Shown here piece by piece: positions 12,869 to 24,744 of a DNA stretch of 64,000 bases. Each line of letters begins with the position of its first letter. The stretch's first letter is position 1. A model generated the notes under the pieces. It made no database searches, was not told the DNA's origin, and saw only the letters and a program-made list of their open reading frames with translations. The translations under genes were made by a program, and so were the position numbers. The DNA is from Trissonchulus latispiculum (lineage: Eukaryota > Nematoda > Enoplea > Enoplida > Ironidae), in assembly GCA_030248195.1 (NCBI GenBank), contig JASAND010022050.1, positions 26,223-90,222 of the forward strand. The letters run 5' to 3'.

Positions 12869-13317
12869 ATTTAAAAAGCTTTAATTTTATTATTTTTTAT
12901 TGATTATTAGATTAATCTTTAAGTGGAATCATAGAGGACCGATACAAACTGTAATAATCCGCTTGTTAAGGGTCTTTTCGCGAAAGAGTAGAGCAGGTAA
13001 AGTAGAGTTTAACAGGTTTAACTACCCTCATGCTTGACTTTACCTCCATTGACCTCTTTTCACGAGCTTGAATTAAAATTATTAGCTAGCCAAATATAAG
13101 TAATGTATATTATTTTAATTATATTAGACGTCATAAATTGAGTAACTTTCTGTTTATTATAAAAGAAGAAGACGGAAGAAAAAGTTTACTTCAGTATAGT
13201 GAGTAAACACAAAATCATAAAAATAGTAACAGAAAATCAAAAATAAGTATATAGTAAGGCAACTAATAACAGAAAAAACCCAAGCATTATACTCATACGG
13301 AAGTAGGCAAGAGAGGA
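12869..13317. other. Non-coding / LINE 3' region
   Basis: No exon is recognised; part of it may be the 3' UTR of the minus-strand LINE that begins at 13318. Confidence 0.35.
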
Positions 13318-15807
13318 TCAGTTTTGACCACCTAACCCCTTGCCCTTCAGAAATCCTGATAAATCTGCATTTTTGGCCAGAAGATTAGTAAAACTATTTG
13401 GCGCTAACACCACATTAGGTGGTATTGAATTCCAAATTTTAATTATTCTACAATGAAACAGATTTTCTAAAGAGTAGTTAGAAGTTCTTAGCGGTTCTAG
13501 TTTTAAACAGAAAGCGTGGCTACGTGCGACTGATAACGGTGCGAAAAAATGTTTATTAAAGTCAATGTCTATTAAACCATGAACAATATTGTAAATCAAT
13601 TTTAGGTCCTGCAAAATTCTACAATACCCAAGACTTTGCAATCCAGCAGCTTTTAACCGTTCGGTGTAAGATAGTGCCTGTAATCCAGGGATACACTTAG
13701 TGAAGCTACGTTGGATTTTTTCAATCGTATTTATATCTTTATGTAGAAAAGGTGACCATATACTGGAGCCAGATTCCGAAATAGGCCTAACATAGGTTTT
13801 GAAAATTTTGTTTAAAAAAATCTCTATTTCGCGACTTAAAGCCGCAAAAAATCATGGCCTGTACAAACATGCATTTCTTGTATACCTCTTTGCAATGTTC
13901 TGAAAACTTTAGGTTATGTGATAATGTAAAACCGATATCTTCATAGTTAGTTTACAAGGTAATTCTTCGCTATTAATAGTATATCTGGCAGGTTGTACGT
14001 AGCCACCAAATAAACATACTGAACACTTTTGAATGGCAAGGGATAATTGCCATTTTTGAGACCACTCATACAACCTGACAAGACCTTCCTGAAGAAACAA
14101 ATTTACCGCAGATTTTTTATCCACTCCAGAGTACAGTTTTACATTATTAGCATAAATCATAATTTCTGAATGTTGCACACAGTCTACAATATCATTTATA
14201 TATATTAAAAACAGAATTGGTCCTAAAATAGTCCCTTGTGGAACCCCACTTTTAACGTCACATAAATTTGATTTTGACCCGTCAACATCCACAAATTGTG
14301 TGCGACCCTGTAAGAAAGAGCTAATCCACTTTACTAGTCTTCCTTTAAAGCCATATTTTTCCAATTTATATATTAACTTAACATGAGAAACAGTGTCAAA
14401 AGCTTTAGCAAAATCAATATAACAACAGTGTACTGTCCTACCAGAGTTCATAATATTGAACCAGTCTATTAACGAGCCTAAGACATTGCTAACAGTTGAC
14501 AGCTTCTTCGAAAAATCGTGTTGCTGGCTTGATAATGTAAAAAATTTACAATTTCATCACGAATAATACTTTCCATAACTTTACAACAAACAGCAGTGAG
14601 ACTAACCGGTCTATAGTTAACTGGATCGGAGTTTTCGCCTTTTCTTTTATAAATTGGAATGACTTTAGCCACTCCATTGGTCAGGGAGAACACCAGTGTT
14701 GAAACTAGCTTCAAACATTTTGCTGAGAGGATAGCAAATGCTAGTACTTATACATTTTAATAAGTAAGGGGAAATACCATCAGGTCCTGCTGAAAGTTTG
14801 TCTGGTAACTTTTTGAGATGTTTCAGGACTATATCTGGACTTATGTTCACAAATTCAAACTCCTTGTTACACCTAGAATCGAAATCTGGCATGTCGTTAT
14901 TTGGGTCTGTAAACACGCTAGCAAACTGCTCGTTTAACATCTTTGCCTTTTCCACTTTAGAGTGCATCAATAGCATCAATGCCGTTTTTTGTCATAGTAG
15001 GAATATTATCTTTCGATGTTAGTTTCGAGTTAACAAATCTATAAAATCTTTGTATAGAGTTTGATTTCAAAACGTCAGTTTCTTCTTTTAAAATATCATC
15101 GCTAGCTGAGGCTTTGGCAGCTTTTGCAACTTGTTTATAAGCCTCAAAATTTTCACTTGTTCGAATTCGTTTGTACGTACACCATTTCAATCGTTTTTTG
15201 GAAAAAATTTTTTAGTTTTTGTAGACCAGGAACTTTTTTATGTACATTAGACTTTCCTCTAGGTACACACAGATCGATGGCATATTCAAGGACGTGTGCG
15301 AAAGACGTCCACATATCATGTACCGATTGAGTTTCTCCAAAAATATTGTCAAAATCTATTGTTTCTAAAAAGCGTTTAGGGAAACGTAGTCTCCTTTTGT
15401 AAACTTAAAACAGGGCATCGATTTATTTTTAAATTCTTGCATTTTATTAACCGAAAAACTAATAACATTATGATCACTAGTACAAAAAGGTTCCAAAACG
15501 TTTACCCTCGAGACCAGTTGTTAATATTAAATCTAAAATGTTTACCTCTAGTGGGTTTGTCCACTTTCTGGTATAAACCAACATCATGGAAAAAATTATC
15601 AAAAGTCTCTTCAGCTGTTAGAAGAAAATTTTGGCTGTCTGAAAACAAATTTGGCAAGTTAAAGTCTCCTAACATAATTAAGTCCTTATTACGTATTAAA
15701 TTTCGACTTTCCAATATGAACATATCATCAACTTCATTTGGCGTCAATGGGGAGCGATAGACTAAACACAACTCAACTTCTTCTTCATTAACATTTAAAC
15801 TTAGCAT
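13318..15807 (-). pseudogene. Degenerate CR1/Jockey-type LINE (endonuclease-RT)
   Basis: Read on the minus strand from 15807 down, successive frames give an APE-type endonuclease fragment with the GDFNLP motif (about 15660). A reverse transcriptase follows with NYRPVSLTAVCCKVME (about 14600), CCYIDFAKAFDTV (about 14390) and SGVPQGTILGP (about 14240). The post-RT domain ends at the stop at 13318-13320. The parts lie in different frames, so several frameshifts separate them. The catalytic YADD box reads YANN (about 14140-14155), with both aspartates replaced. The 5' part of the endonuclease is missing. This is a dead, 5'-truncated copy; the lineage call rests on RT motif style. Confidence 0.9.
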
Positions 15808-15991
15808 CCAGAAGCCGGCAAATAATTACATTATTTATTCAAGTTAAAATCTAGTTTTTACACTATTGTTACGAGTTTGAGTTTGATTAATTCGAAAAAT
15901 GAGGTAATATCGTACAACTCGTTTAAAATCATATTGATGAAACATAGAAACATAAGTAAACAGAAGCACACTTATACTAAGTTGTTAAAGT

Positions 15992-16506
<515 letters not shown>

Positions 16507-16523
16507 AACATTATATTCAGCCA

Positions 16524-16589
16524 TTCATCATTTAGTCCAGTATTGACAATGTACATTTCATCGTTTAGTCCAGTATTGACAATGTACAT
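16524..16589. repeat. 33-bp tandem duplication
   Basis: Two copies of a roughly 33-bp unit containing TTTAGTCCAGTATTGACAAT, adjacent to the GT tract. Confidence 0.8.
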
Positions 16590-16757
16590 TTCTCGGTTAA
16601 GCAATTCTCCGTAAAGCAATTCTCGGTAAAGCAATTCTCGGTAATAAGCAAAATGTGTATATTCGGTTTTTCTCGGTAAAGCAAAATTTAAAATTAACGG
16701 CTGCTCATTTTCTCGGTAAAGCAATTCTCGATTAAGCAATTATCGGTAATGAACGCA
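16590..16757 (-). repeat. Minisatellite, inverted partner of the 10.3-11.4 kb array
   Basis: Repeated TCTCGGTAAAGCAAT units, the reverse complement of the ACCGAGAATTGCTTT unit at 10317-11445. Both arrays share the outer sequence TTCATTACCGA(G/T)AATTGC, so they are arranged as inverted ends around about 5 kb. Confidence 0.75.
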
Positions 16758-16781
16758 CACGATGGTGGTTAATATGTCTTG

Positions 16782-17207
16782 GTGGTGGTATCATTTTGTG
16801 CAGTGATTTTGCAGATTTTGCAGATTTTGCATTAAAACGCTGTAACTTTCGCAATTTTGGGAGTTTATAAGAGCTTTATACATCGTTTTACAGCTTATAA
16901 TAAGGATATTCATAAGAGTTAATAAATCTAGCGAAATTTGCAAAAAATTAACAAATATTTTCTGACATGTGCTAAATATAGACTAAAATCTTTGAACACC
17001 AATTTTCCAAAACTATAGAATCGGCCAAAAGTTCTTTTGTTACATGATATGAAAGACATGTGGGTACAGGAAATTGTTTTTGGGATTTGGCTCAGCAGGT
17101 CCTAACGGGCGAGAAAATCGCCCAAATGCACGGTAACACGAAATTTCGCAGCTTCGTATTGAATTTTCTTGCAACTCGAAGTGCCTTAGCTCTAACCAAG
17201 AGAGTAG
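16782..17207 (-). mobile_element. Family A element fragment
   Basis: Starts GGTGGTATCATTTTGTGCAGTG and follows the family A copy at 1091 in the same orientation (landmarks CGCAATTTTGGGAG, GACATGTGGG, CGGTAACACGAAATTTCGC). It stops matching near 17207. The left terminal GGTGC is degenerate and the right end is lost. Confidence 0.6.
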
Positions 17208-17788
17208 TATAGTGTACCCGTTTCGACCCTCACACTCGGGAAGGAGTAACCTTTGACCCGCCCTACTGCCAGTTTTTTAGTTCCATCCTTGCTCGCGATA
17301 TATAGCCCCAGTTCACCTAGTAATTACTCCCAGTACTTCTTGTTTATTCTCCCGGTTCTACCTGTCAAACACCCTGTTTATAAATCTAGTTCTCCTTACT
17401 TGAAATTCTGCTATTCATCCAGTTCCTTTCCTTACCAATCAAATACCTTTACTACACCCTGTTTATACTCCTAGTTCTCTCGGATGCCACACCCAGTTCT
17501 TCACCCAGACCTGTATCAACCACACACCTACACAACGCCCTGCTTGTTCCTCTAGCATATACTCCCACCCAGTTCCTACTTCATCCGTCTTTCTACTTCC
17601 TACTTTAAAGCCGTCCCTCTGTGCCTACCTACGTACGCTACTAGTCGACACACTAGTCCTGCTTAATCTACTGTTTTTGTTATTTAACTTTTTAGGTTTT
17701 TATATACAATAACGACAAACATGTACAGTATATACAGGTAGTCCAAAGGAGGACTGGTGGGATAAGGGAGGTTACTGTAGGTTCTGTC
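17208..17788. other. Non-coding, C/T-rich with loose repeats
   Basis: No gene is seen. Phrases such as CCCTGTTTATA and CCTAGTTCTC recur irregularly at about 17290-17560, suggesting a decayed minisatellite. Confidence 0.4.
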
Positions 17789-18857
17789 CTACTGCGTACT
17801 CAGCCCCATCTGCCAGCCAAACGAATACATTTTTACTTCGCTTCGGAATGGTAAGGCTTTTTCTAAAATAATATCAGCAGCAGGCATCTCAGGGTAATTT
17901 CTAATGTGATTTTCTGCATCCATCCGAGTTCCGCAAAAGAAGCAACGGATCCAGACCCTAAGAAACTTTCTCCGTTCTCCAGGATAATGCTCCAATATTA
18001 TTTATTTTAAGGGGTGTGCTTCCGGGTTTTATTGAGTTCGTCCCTAACCTTTTCTAGCAAGTTTCCGAGACGGTTTTCTCCTTGATAGTCCTTACTATAG
18101 GTTTCAGTTCCAGTTCCCCAGTATTTTTCAAATGAGTTGACAAACGCAATCTTCTTTTCGCCAGTACGGAGTAGTGTTTCTCTAGCCTGCTTGGTTTGCT
18201 CAAACTTAGCTCGAATACCTTCTAGAACAACTTTATCCTTAAGTTGGTCCAAAACTTTTGTGTTCTTTGCGGCTTCGCTCTAACGTCTAGCAGTTTTTTC
18301 GTTCAGGATAGCCTTTCTGCACTTCCAGTCATTAAAATACGCCGCTTTTTCACTTTCGTACCACTGCTGGACTGAGTACTACATTTTCCCGTGCAGTCGG
18401 AAGGGGCAGAATTGAATGTTGCTGGAGGAGGTACCCAGTAGAGAACGTTGCGTCATTGACTATAGTCGGCTCCACAGTAGTAGAATTTCTTGAGATGTTC
18501 CTTAACATCGTTTTTGGTCTTTTCTGTGTTCATGTCTGTTTTTATGTACTTTCCACTTACGAACTGCTTGTTGAACTTCTCCATCCTTTCGATCATTCAT
18601 CTCAAAGTACTTTCCTTGAAATCGACTCTAAACATCAGCAGCTCCTTTTCCTCGGGGAGTGCAGTGTGCACCACCTATTCGCACCTAGTTATTCCAGTAA
18701 GACCCATCATCCCCATAAATTGATAGAAATATTTGTGCCTCATTTTTAAGACAAGCTTAGTGCCCTGAGAAAATAGGTAGGACCCTTTTTCTTTGGTGAA
18801 CAATTTCAGAATAGAACGAGGTTTTGGATTCTGTTCGTAAATGGTTTTAATTTCCAA
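17789..18857 (-). pseudogene. Decayed NADAR-domain gene, possibly retroelement-associated
   Basis: On the minus strand a frame starting at 18456 reads a NADAR (DUF1768/YbiA-like) domain. Its parts are a CPFRLHGKM segment, QQWYESEKAAYF, a KFEQTKQARETLLRTG helix, NSFEKYWGTG and ENRLGNLLEKVRDEL, ending at 18007. Two in-frame TAG stops (about 18382 and 18283) break it. Downstream (17995-17789) another frame carries CFFCG...HIRNYPEMP, similar to a CCHC knuckle with its last Cys changed to Tyr. Upstream (18857-18460) frames contain lysine-rich segments of unknown family. NADAR proteins act on ADP-ribosylated or NAD-derived substrates. The knuckle hints at a retroelement-borne copy, but that is inference. 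Confidence 0.65.
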
Positions 18858-19170
18858 GAGCCACGGGTCAGGGTTGTTTTCCTCGTGTCACAATAATAAA
18901 TCAATCATTTAAAATAATTAACTAAATCACCTGAAATAATTCATCAGACAAAACAGTTATATCAGAAACCTGAAATGGAAAAGAATACTTTAGCTTGGGC
19001 GTGGTCTGTTATTATATTTTCTTTCTGCGTTCTGAGCTTGAATTGCACAGACGCGTTCTGACCTTTTCTTCAGTTCGAAGTTATGTTTTGGCTACGGCCA
19101 ATAAAGTAGTCTAGCCTGAACCTGCTTGTCCTCAATGTCCTCAAACGAAAATTCCTTTTCCAGCTAGAAA

Positions 19171-19450
19171 TGTCCGTGTACGGCTTGACCAAATGATATT
19201 TCGGTGAAAAACAAAAATCAAAAAACAAAAATCGCCCGGTTGATATTTGATTTTTGATTTTTGTTTTTACTGAAAAATCAAAAATCCCAGCAATGAATTT
19301 CGAATTTTGAATTTTTGTAAAATAAACAAAAATCAACTTTCAAAATACAAATTTGCGCGAATTGGTTTTTGATTTTTGATTTTTGTTTTTGATTTTGTCT
19401 CAATTGCCCCCTCCGTAACAGCTAATTGGGTGGTCTCAAGCCTTTAATCT
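19171..19450 (+). repeat. Left terminal inverted repeat
   Basis: Contains simple-sequence AAAAATCAAAAAACAAAAATC blocks, a Gln/Lys-poor AT-rich middle and a GC-richer inner end (CAATTGCCCCCTCCGTAACA). Mirrors 24745-25025. Confidence 0.9.
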
Positions 19451-19588
19451 AGTTCCTAATATTTCGTTCTCACGGCCAAGGATCACACCACTTTATTTCA
19501 TCCTTTGTTAGAGTCAAGTGACAGTTTTTCAAGCCAGTCCATAATTGTAGTCAACTTCACTGAGAAACGTTTAAATCTGCTCGAAATA

Positions 19589-22500
19589 ATGTCGGATGCA
19601 ACAGTTTGCATGACTTTCAATGGTCAAGAGCGTAAATTGACCGTACCAAATGTGACAACAGTAAATATTTCTAGAATTTTTAAGGTAAGATTTCTATTTT
19701 CTCTTCAACCAGCAGGTGTTTATCTTCTCTAGTAAAGCATTTTTATGACATGTTGGTTGGATCTTGCCCATTTTGCATAAAGTTTTCAAATGGAGGTCAT
19801 GTGGTGCATGCTAAGATATTTTAGTAGTTCTAAGGTTCCCAACTCAGACTCTTCCCGTTTAGTTGACTCAAGTCAGTTTGTAAAATTTAAATTACTACTT
19901 TTCTGTACCTCTCTCTCAGTTTTCTTAAGTAGTATTAGTTTTTAAGTGTTTGTTTGGTGGCTGGGTTCCTCAAGATGTGAAAGGATCGATTGTCTGATTT
20001 TGCTCAAGATATTTCGGTGGGCTTTCAATTATGTATTTAAAATCTGTTAAGACGAAAGGCCAGATTTTCAATCTTTAAGACTGAAGGTCAGATTTTCAAT
20101 CTTAAATTAAATGTTTGGAAGATCTCATGAAACTGCTAAATCCAGGGAATCGTCTCAACATTTTTAATAAATTGTTAAACTAAATTTGTAAGCATCTACA
20201 AGAAATTTCGGGAAATATCATATAATGGCATTATTGCATTTTTTGCAAGTACTGTAATCTCCTTTAATATGTAAAAGGAAGCTACTAACTTCTCTATTTT
20301 CAGGTCGATGAGAATTCTGTGCTTCTTGAGGATGAAAATGGGATTATTTTAATTCCCGAAGATGGAAAGTTTGACCTATCAGCGATTTCAGGCGACCGAA
20401 ATGTTCAAGTTATTGCCGACTGCCATGAGGCGACTGGAGGCCGTAACAGGTGCGGGTAATATTTTGTAGCTGTTTTTAGTTTAACCTAAAACGTCGGTTT
20501 ACGGGCCAGGGCTGGGCCGCAGGCCGACTGCCCGGTCTTCGATCAGATTTTGCGTGATTTTACTAGAGGATCATAACTCTGTAATCTCTATTTGAAACCG
20601 GATGGAGTACTACATTGAATGATCAGTATAGATAGATATACGGTGGATTTGAATATAATGTTCTGTTGAGTAGTGTTATTGATCGGACGGTTCTTCTTCT
20701 CGTCTGGCCGAACTGCCGTATGATGCAACCAGGCAGCCGTTTACCGTCTGTCCGGTCAATAATACTGTTGGTGAGCCCGAATCGGGACTGAATCGGGAAA
20801 TCCTGCGGCTTCGCTTGGTTAGACGAAGAGTACATAATGATAAGAGTGTGACAGCAGGCAGGCTCTCTGTTATCAGAGCAAACACTATGCTATGCTCGCT
20901 ATCGGCTTACCTCCCCCACAAAGACCCCTCTCACACCGCCCCTATATGGGTATATAGTTTCAAACGGGGGTCGCTCACTCTCTCAGTATATTTTCTAAAT
21001 CTATGTGTTAGACATACACGCTGACACCCCTCCTCAAATTTGGCCCCTGTTAATTTCAACGTGTAATTATGTAATGCAGCAACCCCCGTTTGGACCCCGT
21101 GCCCATATAGGGGCGGAGTGAGATGGGTTCAATTTGTGGGGGGGTAAGCCGATAGCGCGCATAGCATAGATTTTGCTCTGATAACAGCTATTTTGTATGG
21201 TATTTTTTATTCAAGACAAACTGTGGCTTCTTTTGCCCCTATGCCTGCTGCATCTCGTCCGCCTGCCGTAGCCCGAAAGCCTCCAAAAAAGGTGGAAAAA
21301 CCAGAGCTAGTGAAAATCATTCCAGCTCGATTCGATAGATACAGCAGTGCCCAGAAGATGAAGCCTATTGTCGCAGCCAAGCAAATGTATATCCAACTGC
21401 CCAAAGAAAAACTTAACCTGGAAAACATCACAAGTGCCGTGAATGAAAAGTTGGATGGTGGAGAATTTGTCATTTGTAGCGCCGATGGACGTCCAATCCC
21501 AAGCGGTCCCGTTGCTGATGGTAACGTCAGGATGGAGCTAATCTCTAGTTAATTGTACAAACTAATTAAATTTAGTGGGTGTAGGGATAAGGCTTGACCT
21601 GGATTAAAGTATTCGATCGGTGATGTTGGAGATTGAATGTCGCGAAAATTGTCCAATATAGGCATTTGGTTCTCACTCACGTCTTTAGTCATCAGTCTTA
21701 AGAAATAAATTTATGTGATGTCTGGTTTTAAAGTCTTAAGCAAGCTAAAAACCTTAAGACTAACGACTAAAGACTGCAGTTGTACCCGATTTTATGCGTT
21801 CAAGGGTAAAAATAATCCTGCTTTTCTGCGTGCGTCAAAATTAAAGTTTAATCTTGTAGCATTATTTGATTTTTGTTTTGATTATTCTAGATCCTGACTT
21901 CTGGAAGCCGTGCCAGCGTAACAACGCTAAGAAATTTTTAGCAATTCCGGCCAATGATATTCAGCTACGTGAGGAAGCTATGGAGAAATTGGGAAGCTCT
22001 GATGAAGGTATTAATATTACAATTTTTTGTACAATTCATCGTTTACACTTGGACTGCGTGCTGCTGTGTAGCTTAGTTGTTAAGTAGTTGTAGTAGTAGT
22101 TAACCATGAGTACATAACAAATAAGAGCGTGACACCGCAGTTGTCACAAATGTTTGTGTCCGTTTATTCAATTCACAACATGTGTCCGTTTATTTCGATT
22201 CTAACCTCGCCCAAATTGTTTGATTTTTACTTGTTTAATTGAATTTACTTTTAGATAATGGTCCAAAGCGAGCGGTGCGTCGACTGTCGGTAGAAGACAA
22301 ACTTGCTAACAAGAAACGCAAACTCACTTTAGGTAAATGTTACAAACATCGTAGCCTGTAAAGAGTATTCGTATTATTTTTAGAGAATCTGAACCTTTGT
22401 TTTAATTAATGATTACTATTTACTACGCATTAATTTCTTGCCAATAGAACAGTCCCAATGTGGGAATATGCTAGAGTATGTGATAGAGTGACTGGCTGTT

Positions 22501-23044
22501 AGCGGCTGCAGGTGTATGCTCACCCCCACAAACGCGTTCCTACTAGTGACCCGAAAATACACATTTGTGGGGGCCAGCCGTTAGCCGGCGTCACACTCTT
22601 ATCTATTATGTACTCTTGGTAATACTGAGTATGCACGACATACATGTGCACGAGGCGACGGTTTGGGAGAGAAAGAGGTAAACGGAAAACTGGATTTACC
22701 TCAATTTTTTTCAAAACATTACAAAATACCAATTTTGAAAGTGTGGGGTCCTGGAAGGTTGTATCATCTCATCTCTCAACAACCCTTAAGCATCGTGTTT
22801 TGTTTTAGATGCTGCTCTGAAAGCCACACAGGAATTTTTTCGATGCTGTGTTTGCTTTGGCATCGTCAAAAGTGAACCAACTGTTTGCAAAGCTTGCTGT
22901 GTGGTGGTTGGCTGCTTGATGTGTATTGAACGCTGGCAGGAAGAGCAATTTGAGGGCGTTTGCCCCTTGTGCCGTGCCAGTTGGGATGGACTACCATTGA
23001 ATGGAACCCATGGGCTACTGAAGAGCCTGATCGAAGTTGAATAA
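19589..23044 (+). CDS. Six-exon gene encoding a 325-residue RING-type zinc finger protein
   Basis: Exons: 19589-19684, 20304-20449, 21216-21520, 21891-22007, 22255-22332, 22809-23044. All junctions have GT donors and AG acceptors and the frame is kept throughout (978 nt including TAA). Residues 1-80 (exons 1-2) look like a small beta-rich module beginning MSDATVCMTFNGQ. Exon 3 is Pro/Lys-rich then folded-looking. Exon 5 holds a basic KKRK stretch that could be a nuclear signal. Exon 6 holds the RING-like finger: Cys 260/261, 263, 274, 277/278, 283, 286, 299 and 302, with CPLCRASW at the end. The finger lacks the usual His. RING proteins generally act as ubiquitin E3 ligases. The gene lies within the TIRs, so it is transposon cargo or a transposition accessory protein. 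A shorter product ending at 21552 is possible if the exon 3 donor is skipped. Confidence 0.75.
20858..21195. repeat. Fold-back MITE inside intron 2 of the RING gene
   Basis: About 20870-20990 is repeated inverted at about 21075-21190. Landmarks are CTGTTATCAGAGCAAA with TTTTGCTCTGATAACAG, and GCCTATAGGG-like GCCCCTATATGGG with CCCATATAGGGGCGG. The arms end close to the exon 3 acceptor. Confidence 0.75.
22106..22616. repeat. GAGTACATAA-type short inverted ends
   Basis: GAGTACATAACAAATAAGAG at about 22108 is inverted at about 22593-22615 (CTCTTATCTATTATGTACTC), followed in both cases by a TGTGAC/GTCACA motif. Relatives occur near 20828 and 24265. Exon 5 of the RING gene lies between the two ends, so this is either one element that has been exonised or two independent solo ends. 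Confidence 0.4.
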
Positions 23045-23177
23045 ACTGGTAGAAAATCTGGAAATACGAACCCGTTTTGCTGTTGTTTTTGACTTCATTA
23101 CCGACTTTTTTGTTTTGTTGCACGTTTGTTGTGCTTAAAATGCGTTGTGTTGCGTTCTTTAGTTAGCCTGCGAATTT

Positions 23178-24641
23178 TTACTTAGATAATAGCTCTCGAT
23201 AAAACATGATAGCACTGTGGAACAATGTATAGTCGTGATTAACAATACATCCAAACATTTGTTCCACTGTGCCAACTTTCTCTTCGATAAGAGGTATTCG
23301 TTCGGTTATCATAGAGAGATCAGTATTTTCGGGCGTCAGTGAAGCAGTTGAGCGATGTTCCTGGTAAAGCTTCACAGCATCCTCGGCCCTCAATAATGAC
23401 TGCCCCACTTGAGCATTTTGGCGGCATGAAATGTAGTTTGCAGGACAGCCTTTCCCTAAACAGATAGTGACAATGAAAACTGTGGGTACATTTGTTAGAT
23501 CCTCTGGAGCCAATTTGTAGAAGGAAATCAGTATATAGCCATAGTCTAATGATTATTATTATTATTATTATTATTATTATTTAATCAAGCTGGCACCTGG
23601 AATTAAGTGATGATTCCAACTCTTAACGAAAGTTGACAAGCCATGCGTTGCCACTGCAATAGACACGTGGCTCATTGACGTGGCATCCAAATCATTTTCT
23701 CTAGTTATGGAACCTTGGTCTCCAAGCGTGAGCAAAGCTGTCTTTATCGGGTACCCCACACGTTGGTTTATTTCAACCCAAAACCGTTCGACTCTGTTGT
23801 TCTGAAACAAACTGGACTTAAGGGGGGTCGCGATTTTTCGAGCATCACCAATTTTCTAATTTTTGTACTTCCCATGGGTCCGCAAAATAAGACAAGTGCG
23901 GTTGTTGCAAAGGTTGAGGTCCTGAGGAATCGCTATTGCAGCTACAGTGAAACAAAAAGTTTATCTATAACAGTTCTATCTATAATAGTTCTATCTATAA
24001 CACATCCTCTGCACGCCACTTTCTGCACTAACCCCCCCACCGCCAATTATACCCCTTTTTACCAAATTGGTACCTCGTCGAATCGGGGAGACGCTAACTC
24101 GGGTATCTTGTGTCGAAAACACAAGGAGTTTGTTGTTTGTTTCGAGCTTCAGAACACGAGCATAGCGAGGGAACCTGTTTGATTCACTAGGCCCAATTTG
24201 GGGATGGGGTCAGAGCATGCTCAGCATGGCACGCTTGATCATGCACGTATGTGGTCATACTGTTATGTATTATGTACTCTTAAAACTCAGCTGACTACCG
24301 CTGCATAGTCAACCAATTATTAACAAATTCCGAGCTGGCTCATTGCTTAGACAGTTTTCTGAGCATTGCCTCTTTCCATACGCTCATTGAGACAAAATCA
24401 GATCAAATTGCAAAAAAATCAAATGTTACCTCGTCAACACATTTTGAGACCTCTGCTTGCAAATCATTGTCTGACACCGCACAAGATTTGGAAATTCCAT
24501 GAGTTGAACAAAATTTTCGAAGATTGGATTCAGACAAACCCTTTTCACCTGGATAAACCTGCTTCAAATACTCAGCTGGGAAATCGTCATTCCTTCCTCG
24601 ATCACCAACGACGACACATAGCTGGGATCGAGCCAATCCAT
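23178..24641 (-). pseudogene. Degenerate DDE (rve-type) integrase-like gene
   Basis: On the minus strand the gene starts at ATG 24641-24639 (MDWLDPSYVSSLV). It shifts frame near 24570, then reads YPGEKGLSESNLRKFCSTHG up to a GTAACA donor at about 24430. A second exon begins after TTTGTTTCAG at about 23804 and reads NNRVERFWVEINQRVGYPIK and FVKSWNHHLIPG. The (ATT)n tract follows, then a C-terminal segment from 23549 to the stop at 23178. The RVERFW...YPIK block and the YPG...RKFC start recall a family of eukaryotic integrase-core proteins. The middle, which should hold the first two catalytic Asp residues, is absent: 23821-24429 has no coding match. So this copy cannot supply transposase. Family assignment is from motif memory only. 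Confidence 0.55.
23550..23582. repeat. (ATT)n microsatellite
   Basis: About 11 ATT units interrupting the DDE-type relic. Confidence 0.95.
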
Positions 24642-24744
24642 GTCAAAATGTATTGATGCCAGAAAACTCTGGAAATTAAATTAACTTAAGTTGGAAGTAT
24701 GGCGTGAGGCTAGGCTGTGAGAAACTGGAGAAATTAGATTAAAT

